A program made the position numbers and the translations under genes. A stretch of 64,000 nucleotides of DNA. Origin: an uncultured Clostridia bacterium. GTDB lineage: Bacteria > Bacillota > Clostridia > Christensenellales > CAG-138. Under the pieces are notes generated by a model, which did not search any database, was not told the origin of the DNA, and was given only the letters and a program-made list of their open reading frames with translations. The stretch spans positions 17,474-81,473 of the forward strand of contig CALVWJ010000008.1 of the NCBI GenBank assembly GCA_944366945.1, in the 5' to 3' direction. This document shows positions 35,871 to 44,338 of the stretch, piece by piece. Each line of letters opens with the position of its first letter. The stretch's first letter is position 1.

Positions 35871-37101
35871 GCCAAACCTTTGCATTGCCCTTGGGCGCAT
35901 GGTGGACCCTGCGCTTGGGCTGGACGCTGTGGGCGAACTGTATTTGGCGGAAGGCCGCGTCTGCGCAGTCCGTGCCGAGGGCCTTTCGCTGGGCGCGCTG
36001 CCGGAAGGCGCCGTGGAACGCATCGAAGTCCCGGGTGCGCTGGTGCTGCCCGGGCTGATCGACCTGCATGTGCATTTCCGCGACCCTGGCTTGACGTATA
36101 AGGAGGACATGGAGAGCGGATGCGCTGCGGCTGCGGCGGGTGGGTTTACGACCGTGTGCATGATGCCAAACGTAAAGCCTGTAACCGATACGGCGGAAGC
36201 CGTGGCAGCGCTTCGGCGTCGTGCCAGCGGCATCAACGCTCTGCCCGTGGGCGCCATTACGATGGGGCAGAAGGGAACGGCATGCACGAACGCAGCGGCG
36301 CTTAAGGCTGCGGGCGCCTGCGCGCTCAGCGAGGACGGGCGTTCGGTTGCGGATGCTTCCGTGATGCGCACGGCCATGGCTGCTGCCGCTGAGGCCGGTA
36401 TCCCCATTTTTGACCACACGGAAGAGGACACGCTTGCGGGCACTGCGGCCGGCGAGGCCTGCATGGCCGCGCGCGACCTTATCCTTGCGCGGGAAACCGG
36501 CGCCGCGCTGCACCTGTGCCACATCAGCGCGAAGCTGAGCCTTGATATGATCCGCGCTGCAAAGGCTGCCGGCTATGAAGTTACAGCGGAGACGGCGCCG
36601 CATTATTTTGTGTTCGATCAAACGCGCGCTACGGAGGGGAACTTTAAAATGAACCCGCCGCTGCGCACGGCGGAGGACGTGCTTTCCGTGATTGAGGCGC
36701 TGCAGGATGGCACGCTCGATGCGATTGCAACGGATCATGCGCCGCATAGCGCCGAGGAAAAGGAATGCGGTTATGCAAAGGCGCTCAATGGCGTGATCGG
36801 CCTTGAAACTGCATTCCCGGTAAGTTATACTGCTCTTGTGCGGGCAGGGCATATCCCGCTTTCGCGCCTCGTTGCGCTGATGAGCGCAAACCCGGCCGCC
36901 ATCCTGGGCGATCCGCTGCGTGGAACGCTTTCGGTGGGTGCGCACGCGGATGTCGCCGTGTTTGATGTGGCGCATCCTTACCATATCGCCCCGGCTTCGT
37001 TCCGCTCCAAAGGGCGCAACACGCCCTTTGCCGGCATGGAGGTTTACGGGAAAACGCGCTTAACCATCGCAGAAGGGCAGATCGTTTACCAAGACACCTA
37101 A
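35863..37101 (+). CDS. pyrC: Dihydroorotase, class I (PyrC type)
   Basis: This 412-residue amidohydrolase closes carbamoyl aspartate to dihydroorotate. HVHFRDPG (near residue 63) binds the zinc pair, with further ligands in FDHTEED and HLCHIS. The catalytic Asp is in IATDHAPHS. The ATG at 35863 overlaps the pyrI stop region by 8 bp. It resembles the Bacillus-type class I dihydroorotase. Confidence 0.94.
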   Translation: MNKPNLCIALGRMVDPALGLDAVGELYLAEGRVCAVRAEGLSLGALPEGAVERIEVPGALVLPGLIDLHVHFRDPGLTYKEDMESGCAAAAAGGFTTVCMMPNVKPVTDTAEAVAALRRRASGINALPVGAITMGQKGTACTNAAALKAAGACALSEDGRSVADASVMRTAMAAAAEAGIPIFDHTEEDTLAGTAAGEACMAARDLILARETGAALHLCHISAKLSLDMIRAAKAAGYEVTAETAPHYFVFDQTRATEGNFKMNPPLRTAEDVLSVIEALQDGTLDAIATDHAPHSAEEKECGYAKALNGVIGLETAFPVSYTALVRAGHIPLSRLVALMSANPAAILGDPLRGTLSVGAHADVAVFDVAHPYHIAPASFRSKGRNTPFAGMEVYGKTRLTIAEGQIVYQDT

Positions 37102-37164
37102 GCGGTTGAACGTTTTGCATTGCCGGCCGAGTGGCTGAATAAAAAAATAGTCCGTACCCATTTC

Positions 37165-37192
37165 GGCGGCGGTTTTTTGCCGCCGCCTTTTT
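37165..37192 (+). terminator. Terminator-like hairpin inside the pyr operon (pyrC-pyrF)
   Basis: GGCGGCGG (37165-37172) and CCGCCGCC (37180-37187) enclose a T-rich loop and are followed by TTTTT. It lies 29 bp before pyrF, within what should be one operon. It could be a processing or attenuation site. No leader peptide with a good start was seen near it. Confidence 0.65.
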
Positions 37193-37220
37193 CCAAGATA
37201 AAATCGAAAGGAGCCAAAGC

Positions 37221-38126
37221 ATGATCGACGCATTGCTTTCGCGCATTGACGCGCTCAACAACCCAACCGTCGTGGGGCTTGATCCCACGCTCGAGATGAT
37301 CCCATCGTATTTGCGGGAGGAGAAATTCGCGCAGTATGGCAAAACGCCCGAGGCGGTGGCGGAGATGTTCCTTGCCTTCAACCTGGCGATCCTTGAGGCT
37401 GTGCAGGGGATTGTGCCTGCGGTAAAACCGCAGATCGCCTTCTACGAGCGCTATGGCCTTGCGGGCCTTGCAGCTTATGAAAAAACGGCGGCGCGCGCCA
37501 AGGAGCTTGGCTTTTTCGTCATCGGCGACATCAAGCGCGGCGACATTGGCTCCACCGCGGCAGCTTATGCTGCGCACATTGGAGGAACGGAAATTGCGGG
37601 GGAAAAATACGACCTCTGGCATGAGGACTTTATCACCGTGAACCCTTACCTGGGTATAGATGGCATCAAGCCGTTTATCGATGCCTGCAATGAGAACGAT
37701 AAGGGTATCTTTGTGCTTGTAAAAACAAGCAACCCTTCCAGCAGTCAGCTGCAGGATATTCTGGTGGATGGCAAGCCGGTGTATCTGCATGTGGCTGCGC
37801 TGGTGGACGAATGGGGCAAGGGCGCAATGGGCGCGCAGGGCTACAGCCGAGTCTGCGCCGTTGTCGGGGCGCCACACCGGGAGGAGGGCGCGCGCGTGCG
37901 CAAAGCGCTGCCGCACACGTTCTTCCTCGTGCCGGGCTATGGCGCACAGGGCGGCACAGCGGAGGATATCCGCGGCTTTTTCGATCGGGATCGCCGGGGC
38001 TGCATCGTGAACTCTTCGCGCGGGATCATCGCGGCGTACCGCAAAAACGAAAAATACGGCGAAAGGGATTTCGCAGAGGCTGCGCGGGATGCCGCATGCG
38101 CCATGCAAAAGGATATTATGGGATGA
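37221..38126 (+). CDS. pyrF: Orotidine 5'-phosphate decarboxylase (type 2)
   Basis: This 301-residue enzyme makes UMP from OMP. It is the longer PyrF subtype, with the N-terminus NPTVVGLDPTLEMIP and catalytic FVIGDIKRGDIGSTAAAY that holds the Asp-Lys-Asp charged network (near residues 95-103). LVPGYGAQGG is the phosphate-binding loop. AAAGGAG precedes the ATG. The stop overlaps pyrK in ATGA. Confidence 0.94.
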   Translation: MIDALLSRIDALNNPTVVGLDPTLEMIPSYLREEKFAQYGKTPEAVAEMFLAFNLAILEAVQGIVPAVKPQIAFYERYGLAGLAAYEKTAARAKELGFFVIGDIKRGDIGSTAAAYAAHIGGTEIAGEKYDLWHEDFITVNPYLGIDGIKPFIDACNENDKGIFVLVKTSNPSSSQLQDILVDGKPVYLHVAALVDEWGKGAMGAQGYSRVCAVVGAPHREEGARVRKALPHTFFLVPGYGAQGGTAEDIRGFFDRDRRGCIVNSSRGIIAAYRKNEKYGERDFAEAARDAACAMQKDIMG

Positions 38127-38890
38127 AGCGTGTGATTGCAGCGCGGCTCGCAGAAAACGCGGGGCTTGCGCCGGAGATTTTCCGCATGGTGCTGCGCCTG
38201 CCGGAAGGGGAGATGCCCGCCCGGGCAGGGCAGTTCGTGAACGTATACCTCGAGGATGGAGCGCATCTTTTGCCAAGGCCTATCAGCGTATGCCGGCAGG
38301 AAGGGAATGCGCTCACCCTCGTTTACCGTGTGATTGGCGCAGGCACCCGGCGGATGGCACATCTTCAGCCTGGGGCGGAAGTGCGCATCTCATCCCCGCT
38401 CGGCAATGGCTATACGCTGCCCGAGCGCGGGCATGTGCTGCTTGCAGGCGGGGGCGTGGGCGTGCCGCCGCTCGTGCAGGCAGCGTATGAAGCGAAGGCA
38501 AAAGGCCTGCATGTTACCGCCGCCCTTGGCTATCGGGATGCGCTGTTTTTGCAGCGGGAATTCGCGGATGCATGCGATGCGCTTGCGATTGCAACCGAAG
38601 ATGGAAGCGCAGGGTTCCACGGGAATGTGGTGCAGCTTCTCATGGCGCAGGCTCTGCCGGAGGATACCGCCGTGCTCGCCTGTGGCCCCAAGCCCATGCT
38701 GCGGGCGTTGCAAGCGTTTTGCGCGGCGCGGAAGCTGCCGCTGCAGGTCTCCCTGGAAGAACGCATGGGCTGCGGGTATGGCGCGTGCGTGGGCTGCGTG
38801 TGCAAACTTCTCAGAAACGGTGCAATCGTGCAAAAGCGCGTTTGCAAGGATGGGCCGGTCTTTGATGGAAGCGAGGTGGTGTTCGAATGA
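38123..38890 (+). CDS. pyrK: Dihydroorotate dehydrogenase electron-transfer subunit
   Basis: This 255-residue FAD/[2Fe-2S] protein passes electrons from PyrD to NAD. RPISVC binds [14 protein letters not shown] is the NAD pocket, and the C-terminal cysteines in [13 protein letters not shown] plus VCKDGPVF bind the [2Fe-2S] cluster. The start is the ATG that overlaps the pyrF stop. It works with PyrD, whose gene overlaps by 4 bp. Confidence 0.94.
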   Translation: MKRVIAARLAENAGLAPEIFRMVLRLPEGEMPARAGQFVNVYLEDGAHLLPRPISVCRQEGNALTLVYRVIGAGTRRMAHLQPGAEVRISSPLGNGYTLPERGHVLLAGGGVGVPPLVQAAYEAKAKGLHVTAALGYRDALFLQREFADACDALAIATEDGSAGFHGNVVQLLMAQALPEDTAVLACGPKPMLRALQAFCAARKLPLQVSLEERMGCGYGACVGCVCKLLRNGAIVQKRVCKDGPVFDGSEVVFE

Positions 38891-39798
38891 GCCAGGTGGA
38901 TCTTCGCACCTGCTTTGCAGGGCTCTCGTTGAAAAACCCAGTCATGACCGCAAGCGGTACGTTTGCAGCGCGCGAGAGCGGCGAATTTTACGATCTTTCC
39001 CGCCTGGGAGCGGTGATCACAAAAGGCGTTGCGGCAAAACCGTGGCCGGGCAACCCAACGCCGCGCATTGCTGAAACCTATGGCGGCATGCTCAATGCCG
39101 TTGGGCTGCAGAACCCGGGCGCAGAAGCCTATATTGAGAGTGAGCTTTCCTACCTTGCGCAGTACGATGTGCCGGTGATCGCCAACCTTGCCGGCCACAG
39201 CGTGGAAGAATATGTTGCCGTTACGGAATGCTTGAACGAAACATCGGTTGCGATGTTCGAACTCAACATCTCCTGCCCCAACGTAAAGGAGGGCGGAATC
39301 GGCTTCGGAACCGATCCGCGCATGGCGGCACAGGTTACGGAGGCTGTGAAGCGCGCGGCAAAAAAGCCCGTGATGGTGAAACTCACGCCCAATGTAACGG
39401 ACATCACGGCCATTGCCCGGGCGGTAGAGGATGCGGGGGCAGACGCCATCTCGCTGATCAACACGCTCCTTGGCATGCGCATCGATTTGAAAACGAAGCG
39501 GCCGCTGCTTGCAAACGGAACGGGCGGGCTTTCGGGCCCGGCCATCAAGCCGGTGGCGGTGCGCATGGTTTACCAGGTGCGCCGCGCGGTAAAGCTGCCA
39601 ATCCTTGGGCTTGGCGGCATTTGCACGGGAGAAGATGCTGCTGAATTCCTGCTGGCGGGCGCGGATGCGGTTGCAGTGGGCACGGCAGCGCTTGTGAACC
39701 CAACGGCGCCCGTGGATGTGGTGGAAGAGCTTGCCGCGTTCATGGCGCGGGAGGGCTATGCGGATGTTGCGGCGCTCAAGGCCGCGTTTGTGGGATAG
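38887..39798 (+). CDS. pyrD: Dihydroorotate dehydrogenase, class 1B catalytic subunit
   Basis: This 303-residue flavoprotein oxidises dihydroorotate with [13 protein letters not shown] is the typical start, the active-site base Cys is in [12 protein letters not shown] (near residue 130), and [19 protein letters not shown] and VGTAAL bind FMN. Its pairing with PyrK shows the NAD-dependent class 1B enzyme. The ATG overlaps pyrK. Confidence 0.95.
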   Translation: MSQVDLRTCFAGLSLKNPVMTASGTFAARESGEFYDLSRLGAVITKGVAAKPWPGNPTPRIAETYGGMLNAVGLQNPGAEAYIESELSYLAQYDVPVIANLAGHSVEEYVAVTECLNETSVAMFELNISCPNVKEGGIGFGTDPRMAAQVTEAVKRAAKKPVMVKLTPNVTDITAIARAVEDAGADAISLINTLLGMRIDLKTKRPLLANGTGGLSGPAIKPVAVRMVYQVRRAVKLPILGLGGICTGEDAAEFLLAGADAVAVGTAALVNPTAPVDVVEELAAFMAREGYADVAALKAAFVG

Positions 39799-39811
39799 AA
39801 AGGGGAAATAC

Positions 39812-40498
39812 ATGCAGTATAAAGAGGAATTCATTGCATTTATGGCACGCGCAGGCGTTTTGACATTCGGCGATTTTACAACCAAGAGCGGCCGCAAAAC
39901 GCCTTATTTCATCAATACGGGGAATTATAAAACCGGTGCGCAGATCGCGCGGCTTGGCGAGTTTTATGCTGCCTGCATCGAGGAAAACATGCAATCGGGC
40001 GCGTTGCCCAAGGATATTGCAGCGCTTTTTGGCCCGGCGTATAAGGGCATCCCGCTTGCGGTTTCCGCAGCGGCTGCGCTTTCGCGCATGGGAATGGATG
40101 TGAATTACTGCTTCAACCGCAAGGAAGCCAAGGACCATGGCGAAGGCGGTTCCATGGTAGGCTATCAGCCTAAGGATGGCGATAAGCTGCTCATCATTGA
40201 AGATGTGATCACCGCCGGCACAGCCGTGCGCGAAACCCTTCCGGTGCTGCAGGCTGCGGCACGGGTGCAGGTGCCGGGGCTCATCATTTCCGTGGACCGC
40301 ATGGAGCGCGGCCAGGGTGATTTGACGGCGATCGAGGAGATTGAGCGCGATTTTGGCATCCACACGTTCGCGCTTGTAACCGTGCAGGACATCCTTGCAT
40401 CGCTCTACGGCAAGGAGATCGATGGGCGGGTGCTTATCGATGATGCGATGCGCAAACGCATGGAAGCCTATATGGAAACCTATTGCGTGGCGCACTGA
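39812..40498 (+). CDS. pyrE: Orotate phosphoribosyltransferase
   Basis: This 228-residue enzyme converts orotate and PRPP to OMP. The SGRKTPYFIN motif and the PRPP-binding LLIIEDVITAGTAVRE are clear. FGPAYKGIPLAVSAA and NRKEAKDHGEGG, which binds the base and active loop, are present. The ATG at 39812 has an AAAGGGG site; earlier in-frame codons belong to pyrD. It is the last gene of the operon. carAB and a pyrR gene are not in the window. Confidence 0.95.
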   Translation: MQYKEEFIAFMARAGVLTFGDFTTKSGRKTPYFINTGNYKTGAQIARLGEFYAACIEENMQSGALPKDIAALFGPAYKGIPLAVSAAAALSRMGMDVNYCFNRKEAKDHGEGGSMVGYQPKDGDKLLIIEDVITAGTAVRETLPVLQAAARVQVPGLIISVDRMERGQGDLTAIEEIERDFGIHTFALVTVQDILASLYGKEIDGRVLIDDAMRKRMEAYMETYCVAH

Positions 40499-40682
40499 GC
40501 TTAAATCGCATATTGTATGCATGCGCTTTGCATCCGGTAAGGCGCATGCGGCTTACCGTGCCCATCCCTGCGGAAGTCCTGCTTTCGCGCCGGAAAACAG
40601 CGGGCGGAAGGCTTCACTGTGGCTGCCTGCACAGGTAACGGGAGGAGCATGTCAAGGCGGACGGAGATGGGAGGAGACCCAT

Positions 40683-41120
40683 ATGGTGCGTGAAATCCAG
40701 GAAAACGAGTTGAACGAATTGCTGCAGTTATACCGGCATTTGCACGAGAAGTCCGTTCCGGCAATGACGGAGCACCTAAAAAGTACCTGGGAAGCGATCC
40801 TAAAAGATAAGAACCATCACATCATTGTGAAGGAGACCGGGCATGAGATCGTATCCTCTTGCGTTTGTATCATTATCCCGAACTTAACAAGAAATATTAG
40901 GCCGTACGCATTGATAGAAAATGTTGTTACCCGTGAAGATTGCCGCGGCAGGGGGTATGCGACGGAATGCTTGCATTATGCCAGGGAGATTGCGGAAGGG
41001 GCAAATTGTTATAAAATGATGCTGCTCACCAGCGCAAAGGAGGATGCAACACTGAAATTTTATGGGAATGCAGGCTACAACAGCGGCGATAAAACCGCTT
41101 TTATTCAATGGCTTGAATAG
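40683..41120 (+). CDS. GNAT-family N-acetyltransferase
   Basis: This 145-residue GNAT acetyltransferase has ENVVTREDCRGRGYATECL, the V/I-x-x-x-x-R/Q-x-x-G-x-G/A acetyl-CoA pyrophosphate motif, near residue 85. Its substrate is unknown. GGGAGGAG precedes the ATG. The 182 bp between pyrE and this gene hold a GC-rich hairpin near 40520-40550 and nothing else I can name. Confidence 0.8.
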   Translation: MVREIQENELNELLQLYRHLHEKSVPAMTEHLKSTWEAILKDKNHHIIVKETGHEIVSSCVCIIIPNLTRNIRPYALIENVVTREDCRGRGYATECLHYAREIAEGANCYKMMLLTSAKEDATLKFYGNAGYNSGDKTAFIQWLE

Positions 41121-41286
41121 ACTTGCCCTGTTTGCCGGGCATCCCTACAGGACTCATGCCGGCAGGCGCCGCACCCCGCACCGTTCGCCGGCAGCGAGTT
41201 TGAAAATGAAAAGCTTACTTGGAACATTTTGCTGCTTTTTTCGTTTTTATAAGTATAAAAGCATAATTTTGAAAGAGGCAGCCCAC

Positions 41287-41697
41287 ATGAAAAAGTATAT
41301 AATCTTTGCTTTAGCGTTGGCTTGTATTTTGCATATAGGCATAGCCGGCTGCCAAAAAACAACCAGCGGTTCCGATATATACGCATTTCCAGAACGAACG
41401 GCGCAAATCAAATGTACGGTTTATTCACAGGGTGCAGAGAAAGAATTCGTCCTTGGCTCTGATGAACATAATCCCCATGGTTTGTCCGTAATGCCTGTTA
41501 TTGCATGGTATTATGGGCTGAAACTGATTTCTTGCGACAAGCCCGAAGATGTTGAGGGAGCAGAACACTATACTTTTACTGTAAATGGCGCATCTGTTTT
41601 CAGCTATGAAGATAGGGGCAGTGAAGCATACATCATCGTTTCTGATACATGGTATAAAGTAAATAACCCATCCGCACCCCCATTGGCGAATGATTGA
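41287..41697 (+). CDS. Small putative lipoprotein
   Basis: This 136-residue protein begins with a signal peptide (KKYIIFALALACILHIGIA) and a lipobox ending in AGC near residue 23. The mature part is probably a small extracellular beta domain (SYEDRGSEAYIIVSD). No family was recognised. Its composition is less GC-rich than the neighbours, consistent with acquisition. It may be anchored by Lgt, whose gene lies in this window. Confidence 0.6.
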   Translation: MKKYIIFALALACILHIGIAGCQKTTSGSDIYAFPERTAQIKCTVYSQGAEKEFVLGSDEHNPHGLSVMPVIAWYYGLKLISCDKPEDVEGAEHYTFTVNGASVFSYEDRGSEAYIIVSDTWYKVNNPSAPPLAND

Positions 41698-41783
41698 AGT
41701 TGCCGCTGCTGTGTTGAACTGAACACAACAGCCGAACACCGAAGAACTGACCGCTGACACACGTACCCATGTGCGAAAACTGA

Positions 41784-41815
41784 CGCCTTTTTGAACGTCC
41801 ATTTTCAAAAAGGCG
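41784..41815. repeat. Inverted repeat after the lipoprotein
   Basis: CGCCTTTTTGAA (41784-41795) and TTCAAAAAGGCG (41804-41815) form a perfect 12-bp stem with an 8-base loop. No T-tract follows, so it may be a weak terminator, or a recombination or transposon-end relic. Confidence 0.5.
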
Positions 41816-41913
41816 GTCTCAAAAGCTGGCAAAACCTAAAACCCTTGAACAGCCACAAGCTGAAAAGGAACGAGCTGAAGCACAGCCTGCGCAGGAACGG
41901 TTAGGCTTATAGC

Positions 41914-41946
41914 GCCTTGCCCCGCAGCTGGCCTGCGGGGCAAGGC
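41914..41946 (+). promoter_or_regulatory. Perfect 14-bp hairpin upstream of selD
   Basis: GCCTTGCCCCGCAG and CTGCGGGGCAAGGC pair perfectly around a 5-base loop, about 100 bp before selD. No run of T follows. It could be a terminator with another mechanism or a regulatory RNA element of the selenium operon. Confidence 0.5.
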
Positions 41947-42046
41947 CTGGAAATATCGCCCGCGCGGTTGCAATCCTGCCCGGGATTTGAGAAAATAGCT
42001 TCAGAAGCAGGCTGAGCTCGCAAATATGAAAAGAAAGGAACCCGCC

Positions 42047-43087
42047 ATGGAAACGAAGGACATCAAGCTCACAAAGCTTGCAAAATGCGCTGGCTGCGGC
42101 GCAAAAGTCGGGGCAGGCGTTTTGGCGAAGCTGCTCGAAGGCATCAAGGTGCATCAAGACCCCAATCTTCTGGTCGGCTTTGATAAAAGCGATGACGCAT
42201 CGGTCTACCGCATCAGCGATGCGCTGGCGCTGGTGCAGACGGTGGACTTTTTTCCGCCGATTGCGGATGACCCTTACCTGTTTGGGCAGATCGCTGCAAC
42301 GAATGCGCTTTCGGATGTGTATGCCATGGGTGGGGAACCGAAGCTTTGCCTCAACATAATGGCCGTCCCGGAATCCATGCCCATGGAGGCCGTGCATGCT
42401 ATGCTGCGCGGCGGATATGACAAAGTCTATGAAGCGGGCGCGCTCATTACGGGCGGGCATAGCATCCATGACGATGAGCCAAAATACGGTCTTGCCGTGA
42501 CGGGGTTCGTGCATCCGGAGCGAATCCTAACCAATTCCGGAGCAAAACCCGGGGATGTGCTTTTGCTTACAAAGCCGCTTGGTATCGGAACGCTTTCCAC
42601 CGCAAAGAAGGTGGATATGCTTTCACCCGAAGGCGAGGCTTTGATGTACCGCTTGATGACAACGCTCAATAAAGCTGCGCGGGATGTGATGGTGCAGCAC
42701 GCGGTGCATGCCTGCACGGATGTAACGGGATTCGGCCTTCTGGGCCATGCCTATGAGATGGCAACGGGCAGTGACGTTACGCTTGCACTTGACGTAGCGT
42801 CGATCGATTTGATTCCGGAAGCGCTGGAGCTTGCGCGGATGGGGTTTCTGCCTGCGGGCATGTATCGCAACCGCACCTTCGCGGAAATGGGCGTGGACAC
42901 GGGGGAAACGGAGCTTGCAAAACAGGATCTGCTGTATGACCCGCAAACGGCAGGAGGCCTTTTGATCGCTGTTGCGGCATCGGATGCGGATGCTCTCTAT
43001 GGCGCATTGCAGGACGTTGTGCCGAGCGCACAGCGCATTGGAACGGTTGAAGCATACCAGGGCGGCAAGCGGATCATCCTTCGCTGA
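42047..43087 (+). CDS. selD: Selenophosphate synthetase
   Basis: This 346-residue enzyme makes selenophosphate from selenide and ATP, the selenium donor for all known selenium uses. KCAGCGAK places a Cys at residue 17 and Lys at 20, the positions of the catalytic Cys17 and Lys20 of E. coli SelD. The Cys replaces the Sec found in some other SelD proteins, so no Sec-insertion element is needed. VQTVDFFPPIADDPY, GGHSIHDDEPKYGL and TDVTGFGLLGH are family blocks. An AAAGGA site supports the ATG at 42047. Its 3' end overlaps the convergent csd gene by 14 bp. Confidence 0.93.
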   Translation: METKDIKLTKLAKCAGCGAKVGAGVLAKLLEGIKVHQDPNLLVGFDKSDDASVYRISDALALVQTVDFFPPIADDPYLFGQIAATNALSDVYAMGGEPKLCLNIMAVPESMPMEAVHAMLRGGYDKVYEAGALITGGHSIHDDEPKYGLAVTGFVHPERILTNSGAKPGDVLLLTKPLGIGTLSTAKKVDMLSPEGEALMYRLMTTLNKAARDVMVQHAVHACTDVTGFGLLGHAYEMATGSDVTLALDVASIDLIPEALELARMGFLPAGMYRNRTFAEMGVDTGETELAKQDLLYDPQTAGGLLIAVAASDADALYGALQDVVPSAQRIGTVEAYQGGKRIILR

Positions 43088-44222
43088 TATTCCGGATGGC
43101 CGCAAGCGCAGCATCGACGTCGTCCTCCGTGTTTGCGAACCCGAGGGAAAAGCGGACGCTTCCCCTGGGGAAGGTGCCGAGCGTTTTATGGGCGGCAGGC
43201 GCGCAATGGAGGCCGCAGCGCGTAAGAATGCCGAATTCATGCTCCAGGCGGTAGGCTGCTTCCGCGTGATCGATGGTTTTAAAATCGAGCGCGATCACGC
43301 CCACCCGCCGGGAAAGGTCGCGCGTGCCGCACAAACGGATCCCGGGCATGCCGAAAAGGCCGTCGAGAAAGCGCGCAGTCAAGGCGCGTTCATGCGCGCG
43401 CAGGGCTTCGATGCCCGTTTCTTCAATAAAATGGAGCGCCTGTTCAAATCCGTAGATGCCGGGCAGGTTTGGCGTGCCGGATTCAAAGCGGTCCGGGAGG
43501 TAATTGGGGAGAAATTCGCTGTCCGAAGCGCTGCCCGTGCCCCCTGCGATGAGCGGCGTAAGCGCCTGGGCAAAATCATCTCGAAGCAGAAGCGCTCCGA
43601 TGCCAGAAGGGCCGAGAAGCCCTTTATGTCCCGGCACGCAGAGCGCGCTTAAACGCAGCTTGCCGAAATCGAGCGGCAGATGCCCGGCGGATTGTGCGGC
43701 ATCGAGCGCAAAGGCAATCCCGTGTTCTGCGCAGATCAAGCCAATGGCCTCCGCATCCTGCACCGTGCCGCATACGTTGGAAGCATGCGCAATGAGGCAG
43801 AGCCGCGTATTCGGGCGGATCAGCGGCGGAATGGCAGCGGGGTCAAGCAAGCCGTCCGCATCGCATGGGATGCGGTCGAATTCTACGCCGGTGAGCTGGA
43901 GAAGCGGGCGCATGACGGCGTTGTGCTCCATCGCGCTTACCAGGCAGTGATCCCCGGGCCGCAGGTAGCCTTTCAAAATCAAGTTCAGCCCTGCCGTTGC
44001 GCCCGGGGTCAAGATTACATGCGTCGGCTTTTCGGGAAAAGCAAAAAGGCGGGCGAGGCGTTCTCTTAGGCTTAGGGCTACAAGCCCCGCGTCCTGTGCG
44101 GCGCCGTAAACCGAGCGGTTGATGGGCGCGCCAACGGAATCGAGATATTCCTTCATGCGCGCGCTGACACCGGCCGGCTTTGGAAACGAAGTGGCGGCAT
44201 TGTCAAGATAGATGGTCCGCAT
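43074..44222 (-). CDS. Class V aminotransferase, cysteine desulfurase family (selenium-linked)
   Basis: This 382-residue PLP enzyme is of the SufS/CsdA class. The PLP Lys is K200 in VPGHKGLLGPSG, with a PLP-ring Asp at 174 (LDAAQS) and a Cys in a late RCGLHCAPAAHK motif. It resembles the cysteine-desulfurase-like proteins found next to orphan SelD genes. It could supply selenide or persulfide from cysteine or selenocysteine. The gene is divergent from the LysR regulator and convergent with selD. Confidence 0.8.
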   Translation of the reverse strand: MRTIYLDNAATSFPKPAGVSARMKEYLDSVGAPINRSVYGAAQDAGLVALSLRERLARLFAFPEKPTHVILTPGATAGLNLILKGYLRPGDHCLVSAMEHNAVMRPLLQLTGVEFDRIPCDADGLLDPAAIPPLIRPNTRLCLIAHASNVCGTVQDAEAIGLICAEHGIAFALDAAQSAGHLPLDFGKLRLSALCVPGHKGLLGPSGIGALLLRDDFAQALTPLIAGGTGSASDSEFLPNYLPDRFESGTPNLPGIYGFEQALHFIEETGIEALRAHERALTARFLDGLFGMPGIRLCGTRDLSRRVGVIALDFKTIDHAEAAYRLEHEFGILTRCGLHCAPAAHKTLGTFPRGSVRFSLGFANTEDDVDAALAAIRNISEG

Positions 44223-44232
44223 GGATGCTCCC

Positions 44233-44307
44233 TTCCCTTATGGATTCGGTTGGATAGGGAAAGCATAACATATCGGCTGCAAAATGTCACATGGATGTTT
44301 GCAGCCG
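44233..44307. promoter_or_regulatory. Divergent control region between csd and lysR with two inverted repeats
   Basis: TTCCCT (44233-44238) and AGGGAA (44256-44261) form a dyad centred at 44247, consistent with a LysR-type operator. CGGCTGCAAA (44274-44283) and TTTGCAGCCG (44298-44307) form a perfect 10-bp inverted repeat with a 14-base spacer just before the lysR ribosome site. The first could bind the LysR protein; the second may be a leader hairpin. Confidence 0.6.
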
Positions 44308-44338
44308 TTTCCCCACTGTGGAAAGAAGGAGAAAACGT

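Noticed and set aside
37108..37160. tRNA-like D-arm in the pyrC-pyrF gap (GCCGAGTGGCTGAAT)
   Set aside because: Only about 15 bases resemble a tRNA D-arm, and no acceptor stem, anticodon stem or T-arm can be drawn around it.
41703..41730. Imperfect palindrome CTGTGTTG...AACACAACAG after the lipoprotein
   Set aside because: It needs a bulge to pair and is not close to a promoter or a known element end. It was not listed as a feature.
42098..42106. Selenocysteine in SelD
   Set aside because: The catalytic position is a normal TGC codon (Cys17), not TGA, and no in-frame TGA interrupts any gene in the selenium module.
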